Below are positions 26,202 through 33,430 of a stretch of DNA of 64,000 nucleotides, piece by piece. The position numbers and the translations under genes were made by a program. Position 1 is the first letter of the stretch, and each line of letters starts with the position of its first letter. The notes below the pieces were generated by a model. That model was not told where the DNA came from and made no database searches. It worked only from the letters and a program-made list of their open reading frames with translations. The stretch is from Atopobium sp. UBA1382 (GTDB lineage: Bacteria; Actinomycetota; Coriobacteriia; Coriobacteriales; Atopobiaceae). Location: assembly GCA_002305805.1 (NCBI GenBank), contig DBQY01000009.1, forward strand, positions 228,948-292,947, in the 5' to 3' direction.

Positions 26202-26227
26202 GCGTTGTATTTTTAAATACATAACGC
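26202..26227. promoter_or_regulatory. Candidate ModE-like operator, site 1
   Basis: A 26-bp imperfect inverted repeat begins GCGTTGTATTTT and ends AAATACATAACGC. It lies 22-47 bp upstream of the YqeB-XdhC start. Site 2 at 28614-28639 has the same length and the same left half. The layout resembles ModE boxes (CGTTATAT-type inverted repeats). The likely ligand is the ModE-like domain fused to MocA at 31381-32343. Confidence 0.55.
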
Positions 26228-26320
26228 CCTGCGCGACCACTCACATTCCATCCAGTTAGTCTAGCTCACAAATAGTTTGTCCCATCGCCCAACGTCGCGA
26301 ACGGCCGATGTGCACGCTCA

Positions 26321-26429
26321 GACGGTTGTGTACACCCCCTTTTCTCCCCCTCAGTACAAACCCCTGCAGAGGCGCAGGTAGTCGCCTTGCCAATACTTGG
26401 GGGTTTCCAACAGGGTGTACACAACCGTC
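26321..26429. repeat. 109-bp inverted-repeat element, copy 3
   Basis: Perfect 17-bp arms (GACGGTTGTGTACACCC at 26321-26337; complement at 26413-26429) enclose a 75-bp core. The core includes AAACCCCTGCAG and GCGCAGGTAG, and AAACCCGCAGGTAG recurs in copy 4. It sits between the stop of the desulfurase gene and the promoter of the YqeB-XdhC gene. Confidence 0.75.
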
Positions 26430-26442
26430 ATCTCCCGCCGGA

Positions 26443-27591
26443 TCATCCCTCGGCAATCGCCCGCACGGCGGCTACGGTGGTGTCGATTTCGTCCTCCGTG
26501 TTGAACCAGCCGCAGCTCAGGCGCACAATGCCCTGCCGCTCGGTCCCCAGCGCGCGATGCATGAGCGGCGCGCAGTGGGCGCCGGCGCGGCACGCGATCC
26601 CCCAGCCGGAGGACAGCGCGTCGGCCACCTCCGCCGAGTCCAGTCCGTCCACGTTGAGCGCCACGATGCCACCGCAACGCTCGGGCGCCACGGACCAGCC
26701 GCCGTAGACCGTCACGCCCGGCACGTCGTGCACGCCCTCCCACAGCCGCCGCGCCAGCACGTGCTCACGCGCGCCCACCGCCGCGGGCCCGCCGTTCTTC
26801 TCGATAAACGCAATACCTGCCGCAAGGCCCGCCAGGCCGTGGGCGTTGAGCGTCCCCGCCTCCAGCCGCGTGGGCCAATCCAGCGGGTGCCGGCGCTCGA
26901 AGGAGTGCACGCCGGAGCCACCCTCGGCCCACGGCTGCACGTCGACGCCCTCGGCCACCGCCATGCCGCCCGTGCCCTGCGGGCCCATGAGACCCTTGTG
27001 CCCGGTGAAGCACACCACGTCGATGCCCGTGCCCGCCATGTCCAGCGGCACCGCGCCCGCCGTCTGCGACGCGTCCACCAGGCAGAGCGCACCCGCAGCG
27101 TGCGCGATCCGCGCCACGCGGGCCACGTCCACGAGGTTGCCCGTCACGTTGGAGCCGTGCGTCACCGCCACGAGGCGCGTGCCCGGACAGACCAGCCGCT
27201 CGAGCTCGTCCATGTCGAGAAACCCGTGCGCATCGCAGCCGGCATACGCCACCTCGACGCCCCGCTCGTCCGCTAGGCGCGCGAGCGGGCGCAGCACGGA
27301 ATTGTGCTCCAGTACCGTCGTGACCACGCGATCGCCCGGCTCGACCAGGCCGGACAGCGCGGCGTTGAGGGCGGCCGTGGAGTTGGCGAGGAAGCACACG
27401 TGATCCGCCCGGGGGCATCCGAGCAGACGCGCCATCGCCTCGCGGCAGCGCAGCACCACGCGCCCCGCGTCGAGCGCGCCGGCAGATGCACCGCGCCCCG
27501 CGTTGCCGAGCGACCCCATCGCCTCGCACACGGCGTCAACGACCTCCCTCGGCTTGTGCATCGTCGTCGCCGCGTTGTCCAGGTAGATCAT
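26443..27591 (-). CDS. Cysteine desulfurase-like class V aminotransferase (EF2568 type)
   Basis: The 382-residue PLP enzyme starts MIYLDNAATTMHKPREVVDA and has the pyridoxal lysine in VCFTGHKGLMGPQGTGG. GIACRAGAHCAPLMHRALG near the C-terminus holds the catalytic-loop cysteine. The CxPxxHRALGT pattern and the neighbours (DUF3343, YedF, YqeB) point to the EF2568 family tied to selenium-dependent molybdenum hydroxylases. It would mobilise sulfur or selenium from cysteine or selenocysteine for the cofactor. The start at 27591 follows GAGGGACGTGGGG. Confidence 0.92.
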   Translation of the reverse strand: MIYLDNAATTMHKPREVVDAVCEAMGSLGNAGRGASAGALDAGRVVLRCREAMARLLGCPRADHVCFLANSTAALNAALSGLVEPGDRVVTTVLEHNSVLRPLARLADERGVEVAYAGCDAHGFLDMDELERLVCPGTRLVAVTHGSNVTGNLVDVARVARIAHAAGALCLVDASQTAGAVPLDMAGTGIDVVCFTGHKGLMGPQGTGGMAVAEGVDVQPWAEGGSGVHSFERRHPLDWPTRLEAGTLNAHGLAGLAAGIAFIEKNGGPAAVGAREHVLARRLWEGVHDVPGVTVYGGWSVAPERCGGIVALNVDGLDSAEVADALSSGWGIACRAGAHCAPLMHRALGTERQGIVRLSCGWFNTEDEIDTTVAAVRAIAEG

Positions 27592-27615
27592 CTGCCCCAC
27601 GTCCCTCTCGCCAAA

Positions 27616-27650
27616 ATGAGTCAAAAGGGGACTGTCCCCTTTTGACTCAT
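27616..27650. terminator. Perfect 35-bp GGGGACTGTCCCC palindrome
   Basis: ATGAGTCAAAAGGGGAC and its complement meet around a single T. The TGA stop of the DUF3343 gene (27649-27647) is inside the palindrome, and the next gene of the same strand starts 25 bp downstream. It is one of four related units in the window. Confidence 0.75.
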
Positions 27651-27907
27651 CGAAACTCGAGTAGCTCGATCACGGCCCAGCCCTCGACGGGCACGCCGTC
27701 GACCGCGAGCGCGCCCTCCAGCTCCGCACGGTCCTCGGGAGCCGTCTTCCACGCCAGGCCGCAGCCGGCCGCGACCTCGCCGGGCACCGGAATCATCCGC
27801 CCGCCCAGGCCGCGACGCGCGCAGCTCTCCTCGCACGACATCGCCGCCGCCGTGGTGGGAAACGTCACCACGAGCGACGGGACCCGCACGCGCCGGGCGC
27901 CGCCCAC
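27647..27907 (-). CDS. DUF3343 protein (putative Se/S carrier)
   Basis: The 86-residue protein has the DUF3343 features: LVVTFPTTAAAMSCEESCAR near the N-terminus and PVPGEVAAGCGLAWKT, which keeps the conserved glycine-cysteine-glycine motif. Members are found with YedF and the EF2568-type desulfurase and are thought to carry selenium or sulfur. It starts with GTG at 27907, two bases after the YedF stop, so both are probably one translation unit. Its stop codon lies in a palindrome. Confidence 0.85.
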   Translation of the reverse strand: MGGARRVRVPSLVVTFPTTAAAMSCEESCARRGLGGRMIPVPGEVAAGCGLAWKTAPEDRAELEGALAVDGVPVEGWAVIELLEFR

Positions 27908-27910
27908 GCC

Positions 27911-28555
27911 CTACGGCCTCACCACGAGGCTCGCGCCCGTGAGGCGCTGCGCGATCACGTACATGTTGGTGACCTCGCCCACGGCAAGCGTGTCCGCGAT
28001 GCCGTAGTGGTCGAGGCAGGTGCCGCAGGTGAGGACCTCTACGCCCGCCGCCGCGAGGCCGCGCAGGTCCTCGAGCGCCGGCGACCCCTCGCAGCTGAGA
28101 TGCGCCCCGCCGTTGTAGAGCAGCACGCTCGCCGGCAGCTCGTCGAGCTGGGTGAGCGAGTAGACGAAGCTCCCCATGAGCTTTTTGCCCAGCACGTCGT
28201 CGCCGGTGCCCATGCACTCGGAGGTGATGGCCACCACCACGCAGCGCGGCGCGGATACCGCGGCCGGCACGCCCGGCACCTCGCAGGTCGCTGACTCGGC
28301 CTCCGCATCGCTTACGCCCAGCGCCACGGACGTGGTCACGGTGACGCGCCACTCCTTCTCGCCCAGCCGCTCGCTCGCAACAGCGCAGCCCTTGCCCTCG
28401 CCCATGCGCGTGAGGTTTGCCACCGCGATTTCGTTGTCCACGAGGGTCTCCACGCTGCCCGGGCCCGCCAGCGCACCCAGCGCCTTCAGGGTCCGCACCA
28501 CGGGGATGGGGCACGCCTCTCCCCGCGCGTCAATCGTGAGCACCGTGTCTGCCAT
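27911..28555 (-). CDS. yedF: Sulfurtransferase-like selenium metabolism protein YedF
   Basis: The 214-residue protein has an N-terminal TusA/SirA domain with the CPxP motif (ARGEACPIPVVRTLKALGAL) and a C-terminal DsrE-like domain carrying VLLYNGGAHLSCEGSPALE and VEVLTCGTCLDHYGIAD. This fusion is the YedF family of selenium metabolism, which co-occurs with selenophosphate synthetase and selenium-dependent hydroxylases. It is the first gene of a minus-strand operon with DUF3343 and the desulfurase. The promoter region is shared with divergent yqeC and contains a 26-bp inverted repeat. Confidence 0.94.
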   Translation of the reverse strand: MADTVLTIDARGEACPIPVVRTLKALGALAGPGSVETLVDNEIAVANLTRMGEGKGCAVASERLGEKEWRVTVTTSVALGVSDAEAESATCEVPGVPAAVSAPRCVVVAITSECMGTGDDVLGKKLMGSFVYSLTQLDELPASVLLYNGGAHLSCEGSPALEDLRGLAAAGVEVLTCGTCLDHYGIADTLAVGEVTNMYVIAQRLTGASLVVRP

Positions 28556-28613
28556 GTCGTCTCCTCGCTCGTTTGCCGAAAAACGGTCTGCTAGCCAGAA
28601 AAATTGTAATAGG

Positions 28614-28639
28614 GCGTTGTATTTTGAAAACTACAATGC
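28614..28639. promoter_or_regulatory. Candidate ModE-like operator, site 2
   Basis: A 26-bp inverted repeat begins GCGTTGTATTTTG and ends AAAACTACAATGC, with 11 of 13 positions paired between the arms. It lies in the divergent promoter region between yedF and yqeC and shares GCGTTGTATTTT with site 1. A single regulator could silence both directions. Confidence 0.55.
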
Positions 28640-28673
28640 GGCAGACGGCAGCAATGCGTCGAGGAGGTGGCAG

Positions 28674-29339
28674 GTGGGCTTTGCGGAAGCTCTGGGCGTG
28701 AGGCCCGGCGTGACGTCGGTCATCGGCAGCGGCGGCAAGACGTCGCTCCTCGCGGCACTCGCGCGCGAGCTGCCGGGCACGGTTGTGCTCACCACCACGA
28801 CGCACATCCTGCCGTTCCCGAACGTGCCGCTCGTGGCCTCGGCCGACGTCAACGACGTGCGTGCCGCCCTCGCGAAGTCGCGCGTCGTCTGCGTGGGGTC
28901 GCAGGCCGAGAAGAACGGCAAGCTCGTGACCCCCGAGCTCGGCGTCGACGCGCTGGCGTCCCTCGCGGACTACGTCCTTGTGGAGGCCGACGGCGCCCGG
29001 CGCCTCCCCCTCAAGGCCCACGCCCCCTGGGAGCCCGTCATCCCCGCGTGCTCGGGCCGCACGATCCTCGTGCTCGGCGCCTCCGGCCTCGGCCATCCCG
29101 TGCGCGAGAAGGTCCACCGCCCGGAGCTCTTCTGCGAGCTCGCCGACTGCGCGCCGGACGACCTCGCAACGCCTGAGCTCGTCGCCCGCGCCGCCAACGC
29201 CGAGGCCCTCGCCGACATCGCCCTCGTCAACCAGGCCGACGTCGCCCCCGACGCGGCCCGCAACCTCGCCGTCCTTCTCGCCATCCCGTCGTTCGTGGAC
29301 AGCGTCTTGCTACCCTCTTCCGGGTGTGTACAAGATTAA
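28674..29339 (+). CDS. yqeC: Selenium cofactor biosynthesis protein YqeC
   Basis: The 221-residue protein has a P-loop-like start (SVIGSGGKTSLLAALA), TTTTHILPF, the VEADGARRLPLKAHAPWEPV signature and FCELADCAP in the second half. These are the YqeC landmarks. YqeC is linked to selenium-dependent molybdenum hydroxylase maturation. GTG at 28674 is chosen since GAGGAGG ends six bases before it. The last codons are formed by the left arm of an inverted-repeat element (29319-29429), so the tail SSGCVQD may be repeat-derived. Confidence 0.92.
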   Translation: MGFAEALGVRPGVTSVIGSGGKTSLLAALARELPGTVVLTTTTHILPFPNVPLVASADVNDVRAALAKSRVVCVGSQAEKNGKLVTPELGVDALASLADYVLVEADGARRLPLKAHAPWEPVIPACSGRTILVLGASGLGHPVREKVHRPELFCELADCAPDDLATPELVARAANAEALADIALVNQADVAPDAARNLAVLLAIPSFVDSVLLPSSGCVQD

Positions 29340-29429
29340 GCCATTGATAAAGTACCTAGCAATTACAAACCCGCAGGTAGAGCACTCGACGAGAAGAACA
29401 TCCACCCTTCAACTTCGTACACACCCGGA
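29319..29429. repeat. 111-bp inverted-repeat element, copy 4
   Basis: Arms TCCGGGTGTGTAC (29319-29331) and its complement (29417-29429) enclose an 85-bp core with a GACGAGAAGAAC motif copy. The left arm overlaps the end of yqeC. The core segment ACAAACCCGCAGGTAG is close to one in copy 3. Confidence 0.7.
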
Positions 29430-29463
29430 TAAGTGTTCCAGGCGCCTGAGGACCAAAACGGCG

Positions 29464-29531
29464 GACGCCCGCCGACTTCCTAAGCAGGATCTTCCGCGAA
29501 GCGCAGTCCTGCGTGGAAGTCGGCGGGCGTC
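29464..29531. terminator. Long hairpin between yqeC and ridA
   Basis: Perfect 17-bp arms (GACGCCCGCCGACTTCC and its complement) enclose an inner CAGGA/TCCTG stem and the CGCGAAGCGCAG core. It lies between convergent genes and likely ends both transcripts. Its core resembles that of the hairpin at 33341-33408. Confidence 0.7.
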
Positions 29532-29551
29532 TCTTCCCGGTGAGGCTCTGC

Positions 29552-29938
29552 CTACAGGTAGGCCACGGCCTTGATCTCGACCTTGGCGGCCTTGGGCAGC
29601 GCGGCCACCTCGAAGGCGGCGCGGCTGGGATACGGCGCGGCGAAGAACTCGCCGTAGACCTCGTTCATTGCCGCGAAGTCGGCGATGTCGTCGAGAAGGA
29701 CGGTGACCTCGGCGACGTCGGCCATGCTCGCGCCGGCGGCCTCGAGGATGTTCTTGATGTTGGTCAGGCTCTGACGGGTCTGGGCCTGGATGTCCTCGCC
29801 GGCGAACTCGCCGGTGGCCGGGTCGATCGGCAGCTGGCCGGACACGTGGATGGCCTTGGTTGCCGGGGCGGCCACGGCGGCGGAGTAGGGGCCGAGCGCC
29901 GCGGGCGCCTTGTCGGTGACGATTGCCTCGATTGCCAT
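29552..29938 (-). CDS. ridA: RidA-family reactive intermediate deaminase
   Basis: The 128-residue protein has the Rid signature: DKAPAALGPYSAAV at the N-terminus, HVSGQLPIDPATGEF, IQAQTRQSLTNIKNILEAAG in the middle and PYPSRAAFEVAALPK, whose arginine binds the substrate carboxylate. It hydrolyses enamine/imine intermediates made by PLP enzymes. Here the neighbouring diaminopropionate ammonia-lyase (YgeX) would make such 2-aminoacrylate-type products, which explains its place in the cluster. Confidence 0.95.
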   Translation of the reverse strand: MAIEAIVTDKAPAALGPYSAAVAAPATKAIHVSGQLPIDPATGEFAGEDIQAQTRQSLTNIKNILEAAGASMADVAEVTVLLDDIADFAAMNEVYGEFFAAPYPSRAAFEVAALPKAAKVEIKAVAYL

Positions 29939-29992
29939 GTTCTTCTCCTTCTGCTTGAGGGGGACGTCCCCCGTTTTACGACTGACTGTTGA

Positions 29993-31366
29993 CTATCTTG
30001 CCACGTAGCGGCCGGGGGTGGCGCCGCAGGGCTCGCCGTCGCGGGCCACGAGCTCGCCGCCCACGTAGACGAGGTGCGCCCGCCCGTGCGCCTCGAAGCC
30101 CTCCCACGGCGTGTAGTCCACGGCCTGGTGCTGAGTCGCCGCGCTGATCGTCCAGCGCGCGGACGGGTCCCACACGCAGACGTCGGCCGCGGCGCCCACG
30201 GCGAGCTGCCCGCGCTCCGGCCACAGGCCGAAGACGCGCGCCGGGCCCTCCGACAGCAGGCGGCAGAGCTCCTCGGGCCCGAGCTGCCCCTCGAAGGTCG
30301 TGGCCGTCACAGCCGGGCGGTGCTCGATGCCCGGGCCGCCGTTGGGGATCTTGGTGAAGTCGCCGCGGCCGCGGTCCTTCTGGCCGTGCAGGTTGAACGA
30401 GCAGTGGTCCGTCGCGATGGAGTCCACCTCGCCGGCAAGCACCGCCCCGCGCAGCGCCCGCACGTCAGCCGGCTTGCGCAGTGGCGGGCTCATCACGTAC
30501 TTGGCGCCCGCGAAGCCATTGTCGCCGCACTCCAGGTAGCGCGTGTCGTCGAGCGTGAGGTACTGCGGGCAGGTCTCCACGTAGACCCCTCGCTGGCCTC
30601 GCTCGCGGGCGGCACGCACGGCGAGAAGCCCGAGCTCCGTGGACAGGTGCACCACGTTGACGCGCGCGCCCGCGATCTGTGCCAGATAGAGCAGGCGGCT
30701 CACGGCGTCGGCCTCGGCCTCGGCCGGACGGCTCAGGGGGTGCCCCTCCGGACCCGTGATGCCCTCGGCGAGCACCTTGCGCTGCAGCTCATTCACCACG
30801 TCGCCGTTCTCGCAGTGCACGCAGAGCACGGCGTCCAGGTCGCGCACGACCTCCAGGCAGCGCAGCGTCTCCGCGTCGGAGAGCCGCAGGTGGTCATAGG
30901 CGAGGTAGGTCTTGAAGCTCGAGACGCCCGCCTCGCGCATGCGGCGCATCTGCTCGGGCGAGTCCTCGCCCCACTCGGCGATCGCCATGTGGAAGCCGTA
31001 GTTGGCCGCACATCCCGCGCCGCCCTCGGCACGCTTGTGCCACTCGGCGAGCGCCCCGTCCATCGTCACGCCGCGATCGGCCGTGGCGTAGTCCACGATG
31101 CAGGTGGTGCCGCCGCAGGCAGCGGCGCGCGTGCCGGTCTCAAAGCTGTCGGCCGTCCAGTCCATGCCGGTCCAGCACTGCAGGTGGGTGTGCGCGTCGA
31201 TGAAGCCGGGGAACACCCAGCAGCCCGTGACGTCCTCGACGACGTCGGTGAGCCCGGGCTCGATGTGCGCGGCGATCTCCGCGATCTTATCGCCCTCCAG
31301 CGCGAGGTCGGCGCGGCGCAGGCCCTCCGGCGTGACCAGCGTGCCGTTTGTCAGGATCCTCCTCAT
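29993..31366 (-). CDS. hyuA: D-hydantoinase/dihydropyrimidinase family (HyuA/YgeZ-like)
   Basis: The 457-residue amidohydrolase shows the metal ligands of the family: GFIDAHTHLQCW (HxH), SSFKTYLAYD (carboxylated lysine), VNVVHLSTELG and SIATDHCSFNLHGQ (aspartate). E. coli encodes a homologue, HyuA/YgeZ, between ygeY and the carbamate kinase gene yqeA, so a ring-opening step in purine or pyrimidine breakdown is likely. The ATG at 31366 has GAGGGG upstream; a GTG 18 bases earlier is weaker. Confidence 0.92.
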   Translation of the reverse strand: MRRILTNGTLVTPEGLRRADLALEGDKIAEIAAHIEPGLTDVVEDVTGCWVFPGFIDAHTHLQCWTGMDWTADSFETGTRAAACGGTTCIVDYATADRGVTMDGALAEWHKRAEGGAGCAANYGFHMAIAEWGEDSPEQMRRMREAGVSSFKTYLAYDHLRLSDAETLRCLEVVRDLDAVLCVHCENGDVVNELQRKVLAEGITGPEGHPLSRPAEAEADAVSRLLYLAQIAGARVNVVHLSTELGLLAVRAARERGQRGVYVETCPQYLTLDDTRYLECGDNGFAGAKYVMSPPLRKPADVRALRGAVLAGEVDSIATDHCSFNLHGQKDRGRGDFTKIPNGGPGIEHRPAVTATTFEGQLGPEELCRLLSEGPARVFGLWPERGQLAVGAAADVCVWDPSARWTISAATQHQAVDYTPWEGFEAHGRAHLVYVGGELVARDGEPCGATPGRYVAR

Positions 31367-31380
31367 CGGCTTTCCCCTCC

Positions 31381-32343
31381 TCACGATGGGTCAAAAGGGG
31401 ACTGTCCCCTTTTGACCCACTCCTCCAGGCGCGCCAGGTCCTCCCGCGTGTCCACGTCGGCGAGCTCCCGCTCGTCAGCCGCCTCCACCAGGCGCACTCG
31501 GTCCGCGAGCTCGGCATGGCCGGCGAGAAGTGCGCGCCCCCCGGTGTCATTGTCCAGCCGGGCGAGCGCACCCAGCGTGTCGTTCGGCCAGAGCACCGGA
31601 TTCGCCGGGCGACCGTGCCAGCTCAGACGCACAATCGCCGTGGGCTCGTGCGTGAGCGCGGCCACCATCGAGCGCACGCTCTTCTCGCTAAGGAGCGGCT
31701 GGTCGCCGGTCACAAAGAGGCAGCCGGCACGATGCCCCAGTGCCTCCAGGCCCGCCCGCATCGTGTCGCTCTTGAGCGGGCCGTCCGCGCGCACGCAGTG
31801 CACGCCGAGCCGCTCGCACAGCGCCTCGACCGCATCCCAGCGCGTCACCACCACAACGTCCAGCAGGTCCGTCGGCAGCGCGGCGAGCGTGCGCTCGAGC
31901 ACCGGCACGCCGGCCAGCGGCGCCACGAGCTTCTCGCCCGGCGCGCCGCCGAAGCGCGCGCCCTCGCCGGATGCCATGACCACGCAGCCCAGGCGCGCCA
32001 CGCCGCCAAAGCCCGAGAAGCACGTCTCGTAGGCGGTGGAGAGCGCGGCGCGGCTCGTGCGCTCGAACGCCCGGTAGCGCCCGATCAGCTCGCGCGCCTC
32101 AGCGGTGAGCTGCGAGCCCCCTCCCCCGGAGCCGCCCACGGTCCGCTCGGTGAGCGCGAAGCCGAAGGCGCGCTCGGCGTCATGCACGAGGCGCGTCGCC
32201 TTGGTGTAGGCCATGCCCATCTCGATAGCGGCGGCGCGGAGGCTGCCCAGCTCGCCCACGCGCTCCAGCAGGTCGACGGGACCGGGCCCGAAGACCCGGC
32301 GCCCGTCGTCGCCCAGAAGATATGCCCTGAGGTCGGGTCTCAT
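31381..32343 (-). CDS. mocA: ModE-like HTH and MocA-type cytidylyltransferase fusion
   Basis: The 320-residue protein has a ModE N-terminal-type winged helix (LLERVGELGSLRAAAIEMGM, AYTKATRLVHDAERAFG) in residues 20-85. A nucleotidyltransferase domain starts at CVVMASGEGARFGG (residue 118) and continues with GCLFVTGDQPLLS. The second half matches MocA, which makes molybdopterin cytosine dinucleotide for hydroxylases. The first half should bind DNA. The C-terminal end (VKRGQSPFDPS) is encoded by a palindrome (31387-31419), so it is probably a late addition. It sits between hyuA and the carbamate kinase gene. Confidence 0.9.
   Translation of the reverse strand: MRPDLRAYLLGDDGRRVFGPGPVDLLERVGELGSLRAAAIEMGMAYTKATRLVHDAERAFGFALTERTVGGSGGGGSQLTAEARELIGRYRAFERTSRAALSTAYETCFSGFGGVARLGCVVMASGEGARFGGAPGEKLVAPLAGVPVLERTLAALPTDLLDVVVVTRWDAVEALCERLGVHCVRADGPLKSDTMRAGLEALGHRAGCLFVTGDQPLLSEKSVRSMVAALTHEPTAIVRLSWHGRPANPVLWPNDTLGALARLDNDTGGRALLAGHAELADRVRLVEAADERELADVDTREDLARLEEWVKRGQSPFDPS
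31387..31419. repeat. 33-bp GGGGACTGTCCCC palindrome inside the mocA 3' end
   Basis: A perfect palindrome (TGGGTCAAAAGGGGAC and complement around a T) covers the last codons of the mocA-like gene and lies just before hyuA. It is the fourth unit of the family in the window. Confidence 0.75.
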
Positions 32344-32373
32344 CCCGCGAGCCTCACCGTCCTTCTCGCCGTC

Positions 32374-33315
32374 CTACCCGCGTACGATGGTACCCGTCTT
32401 GCCGGCGATGCCGTCGGCCGCGCGCTCCAGGAGCGTGATGAGCGACGAGCGGCCCGCGCCGGACTGAGCGAAGGCGAGCGCCGCCTCCACCTTGGGAAGC
32501 ATCGAGCCGGGCGCGAACTGGCCCTCAGCGATGTAGCGCGCCGCGGTCTCGGGCGTGAGCTCGTCCAGCCACTCCTGGTCCGGCTTGCCATAGTTCACGG
32601 CGACCTTCTCCACGGCCGTGAGGATGACGAGGAAGTCCGCGTCCAGCTGCTCGGCCAGGCGCGCCGCCGCAAAGTCCTTGTCTATGACCGCCGCCGCGCC
32701 CTTGAGGTGATTGCCCTCGGTCTTGAACACGGGGATGCCGCCGCCACCGCACGCCACGACAACGTGGTTTGTCTCCACGAGCGAGCGGATGGTGTCCAGC
32801 TCGACGATGCCCACGGGCTTGGGCGAGGCCACCACGCGGCGGTACCCGCGGCCGGCGTCCTCGATGACGTCGTAGCCGCGCTCGGCGATCATGCGGTCGG
32901 CCTCCTCGCGCGTCATGAAGGCGCCGATCGGCTTGGTGGGGTTGGCGAACGCCGGGTCATCCGGGTCGACCTCCACCTGCGTGAGCACCGTGGCGGCCCC
33001 CATCTCGATCCCGCGGTCGAGCATCTCCTCGCGCAGGGCGTTCTGCAGGTCGTAGCCGATGTAGCCCTGGCTCATGGCCACGCAGACCGAGAGCGGGCAC
33101 GGGATGTACTTCTCGGGGTTCGAGCGCGTGAGCTGGGTCATGGCCTCCTGGATCATGCCCACCTGCGGACCGTTGCCGTGGGCCACCACGACCTCGTTTC
33201 CCTGCTCGATGAGGTCCACGATCGCGCGCGCCGTGTGGCGCACCGCCTCCATCTGCTCGGGCAGGTTGTTGCCCAGCGCGTTCCCGCCCAGGGCGATGAC
33301 TATTCTCTTAGACAT
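32374..33315 (-). CDS. arcC: Carbamate kinase (YqeA/ArcC-like)
   Basis: The 313-residue protein begins MSKRIVIALGGNALGNN and has the substrate and nucleotide segments of carbamate kinases: VVVAHGNGPQVGMI, FMTREEADRMI, VACGGGGIPVF and VIDKDFAAARLAEQL. It makes ATP from carbamoyl phosphate. Within a ygeW-type cluster it should use carbamoyl phosphate produced by the YgeW carbamoyltransferase. The start at 33315 has only weak purines (GAGGGC) upstream. A 33341-33408 hairpin separates it from ygeW. Confidence 0.95.
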   Translation of the reverse strand: MSKRIVIALGGNALGNNLPEQMEAVRHTARAIVDLIEQGNEVVVAHGNGPQVGMIQEAMTQLTRSNPEKYIPCPLSVCVAMSQGYIGYDLQNALREEMLDRGIEMGAATVLTQVEVDPDDPAFANPTKPIGAFMTREEADRMIAERGYDVIEDAGRGYRRVVASPKPVGIVELDTIRSLVETNHVVVACGGGGIPVFKTEGNHLKGAAAVIDKDFAAARLAEQLDADFLVILTAVEKVAVNYGKPDQEWLDELTPETAARYIAEGQFAPGSMLPKVEAALAFAQSGAGRSSLITLLERAADGIAGKTGTIVRG

Positions 33316-33340
33316 TTGATGCCCTCTCAACGTAAGGACG

Positions 33341-33408
33341 GGGCCGCCCATAAGTCAGTGAGCGACTTCTGCGCAAAGCGCAGTGAGCGAACGACTTATG
33401 GGCGGCCC
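33341..33408. terminator. Long hairpin between ygeW and the carbamate kinase gene
   Basis: Perfect 16-bp arms (GGGCCGCCCATAAGTC and complement) surround an inner CTGCGC/GCGCAG hairpin and two AGTGAGCGA direct repeats. It follows the ygeW stop (33431) by 23 bp. It may partly terminate or process the transcript. Confidence 0.7.
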
Positions 33409-33430
33409 TCACCCGGACGAGCGATTGTTC

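Noticed and set aside
29960..29973. GGGGGACGTCCCCC palindrome between ridA and hyuA
   Set aside because: It is a perfect 14-bp palindrome, but it has no tract of T on either strand, no related copies with AAAAG flanks, and no clear role; I do not list it as a terminator.
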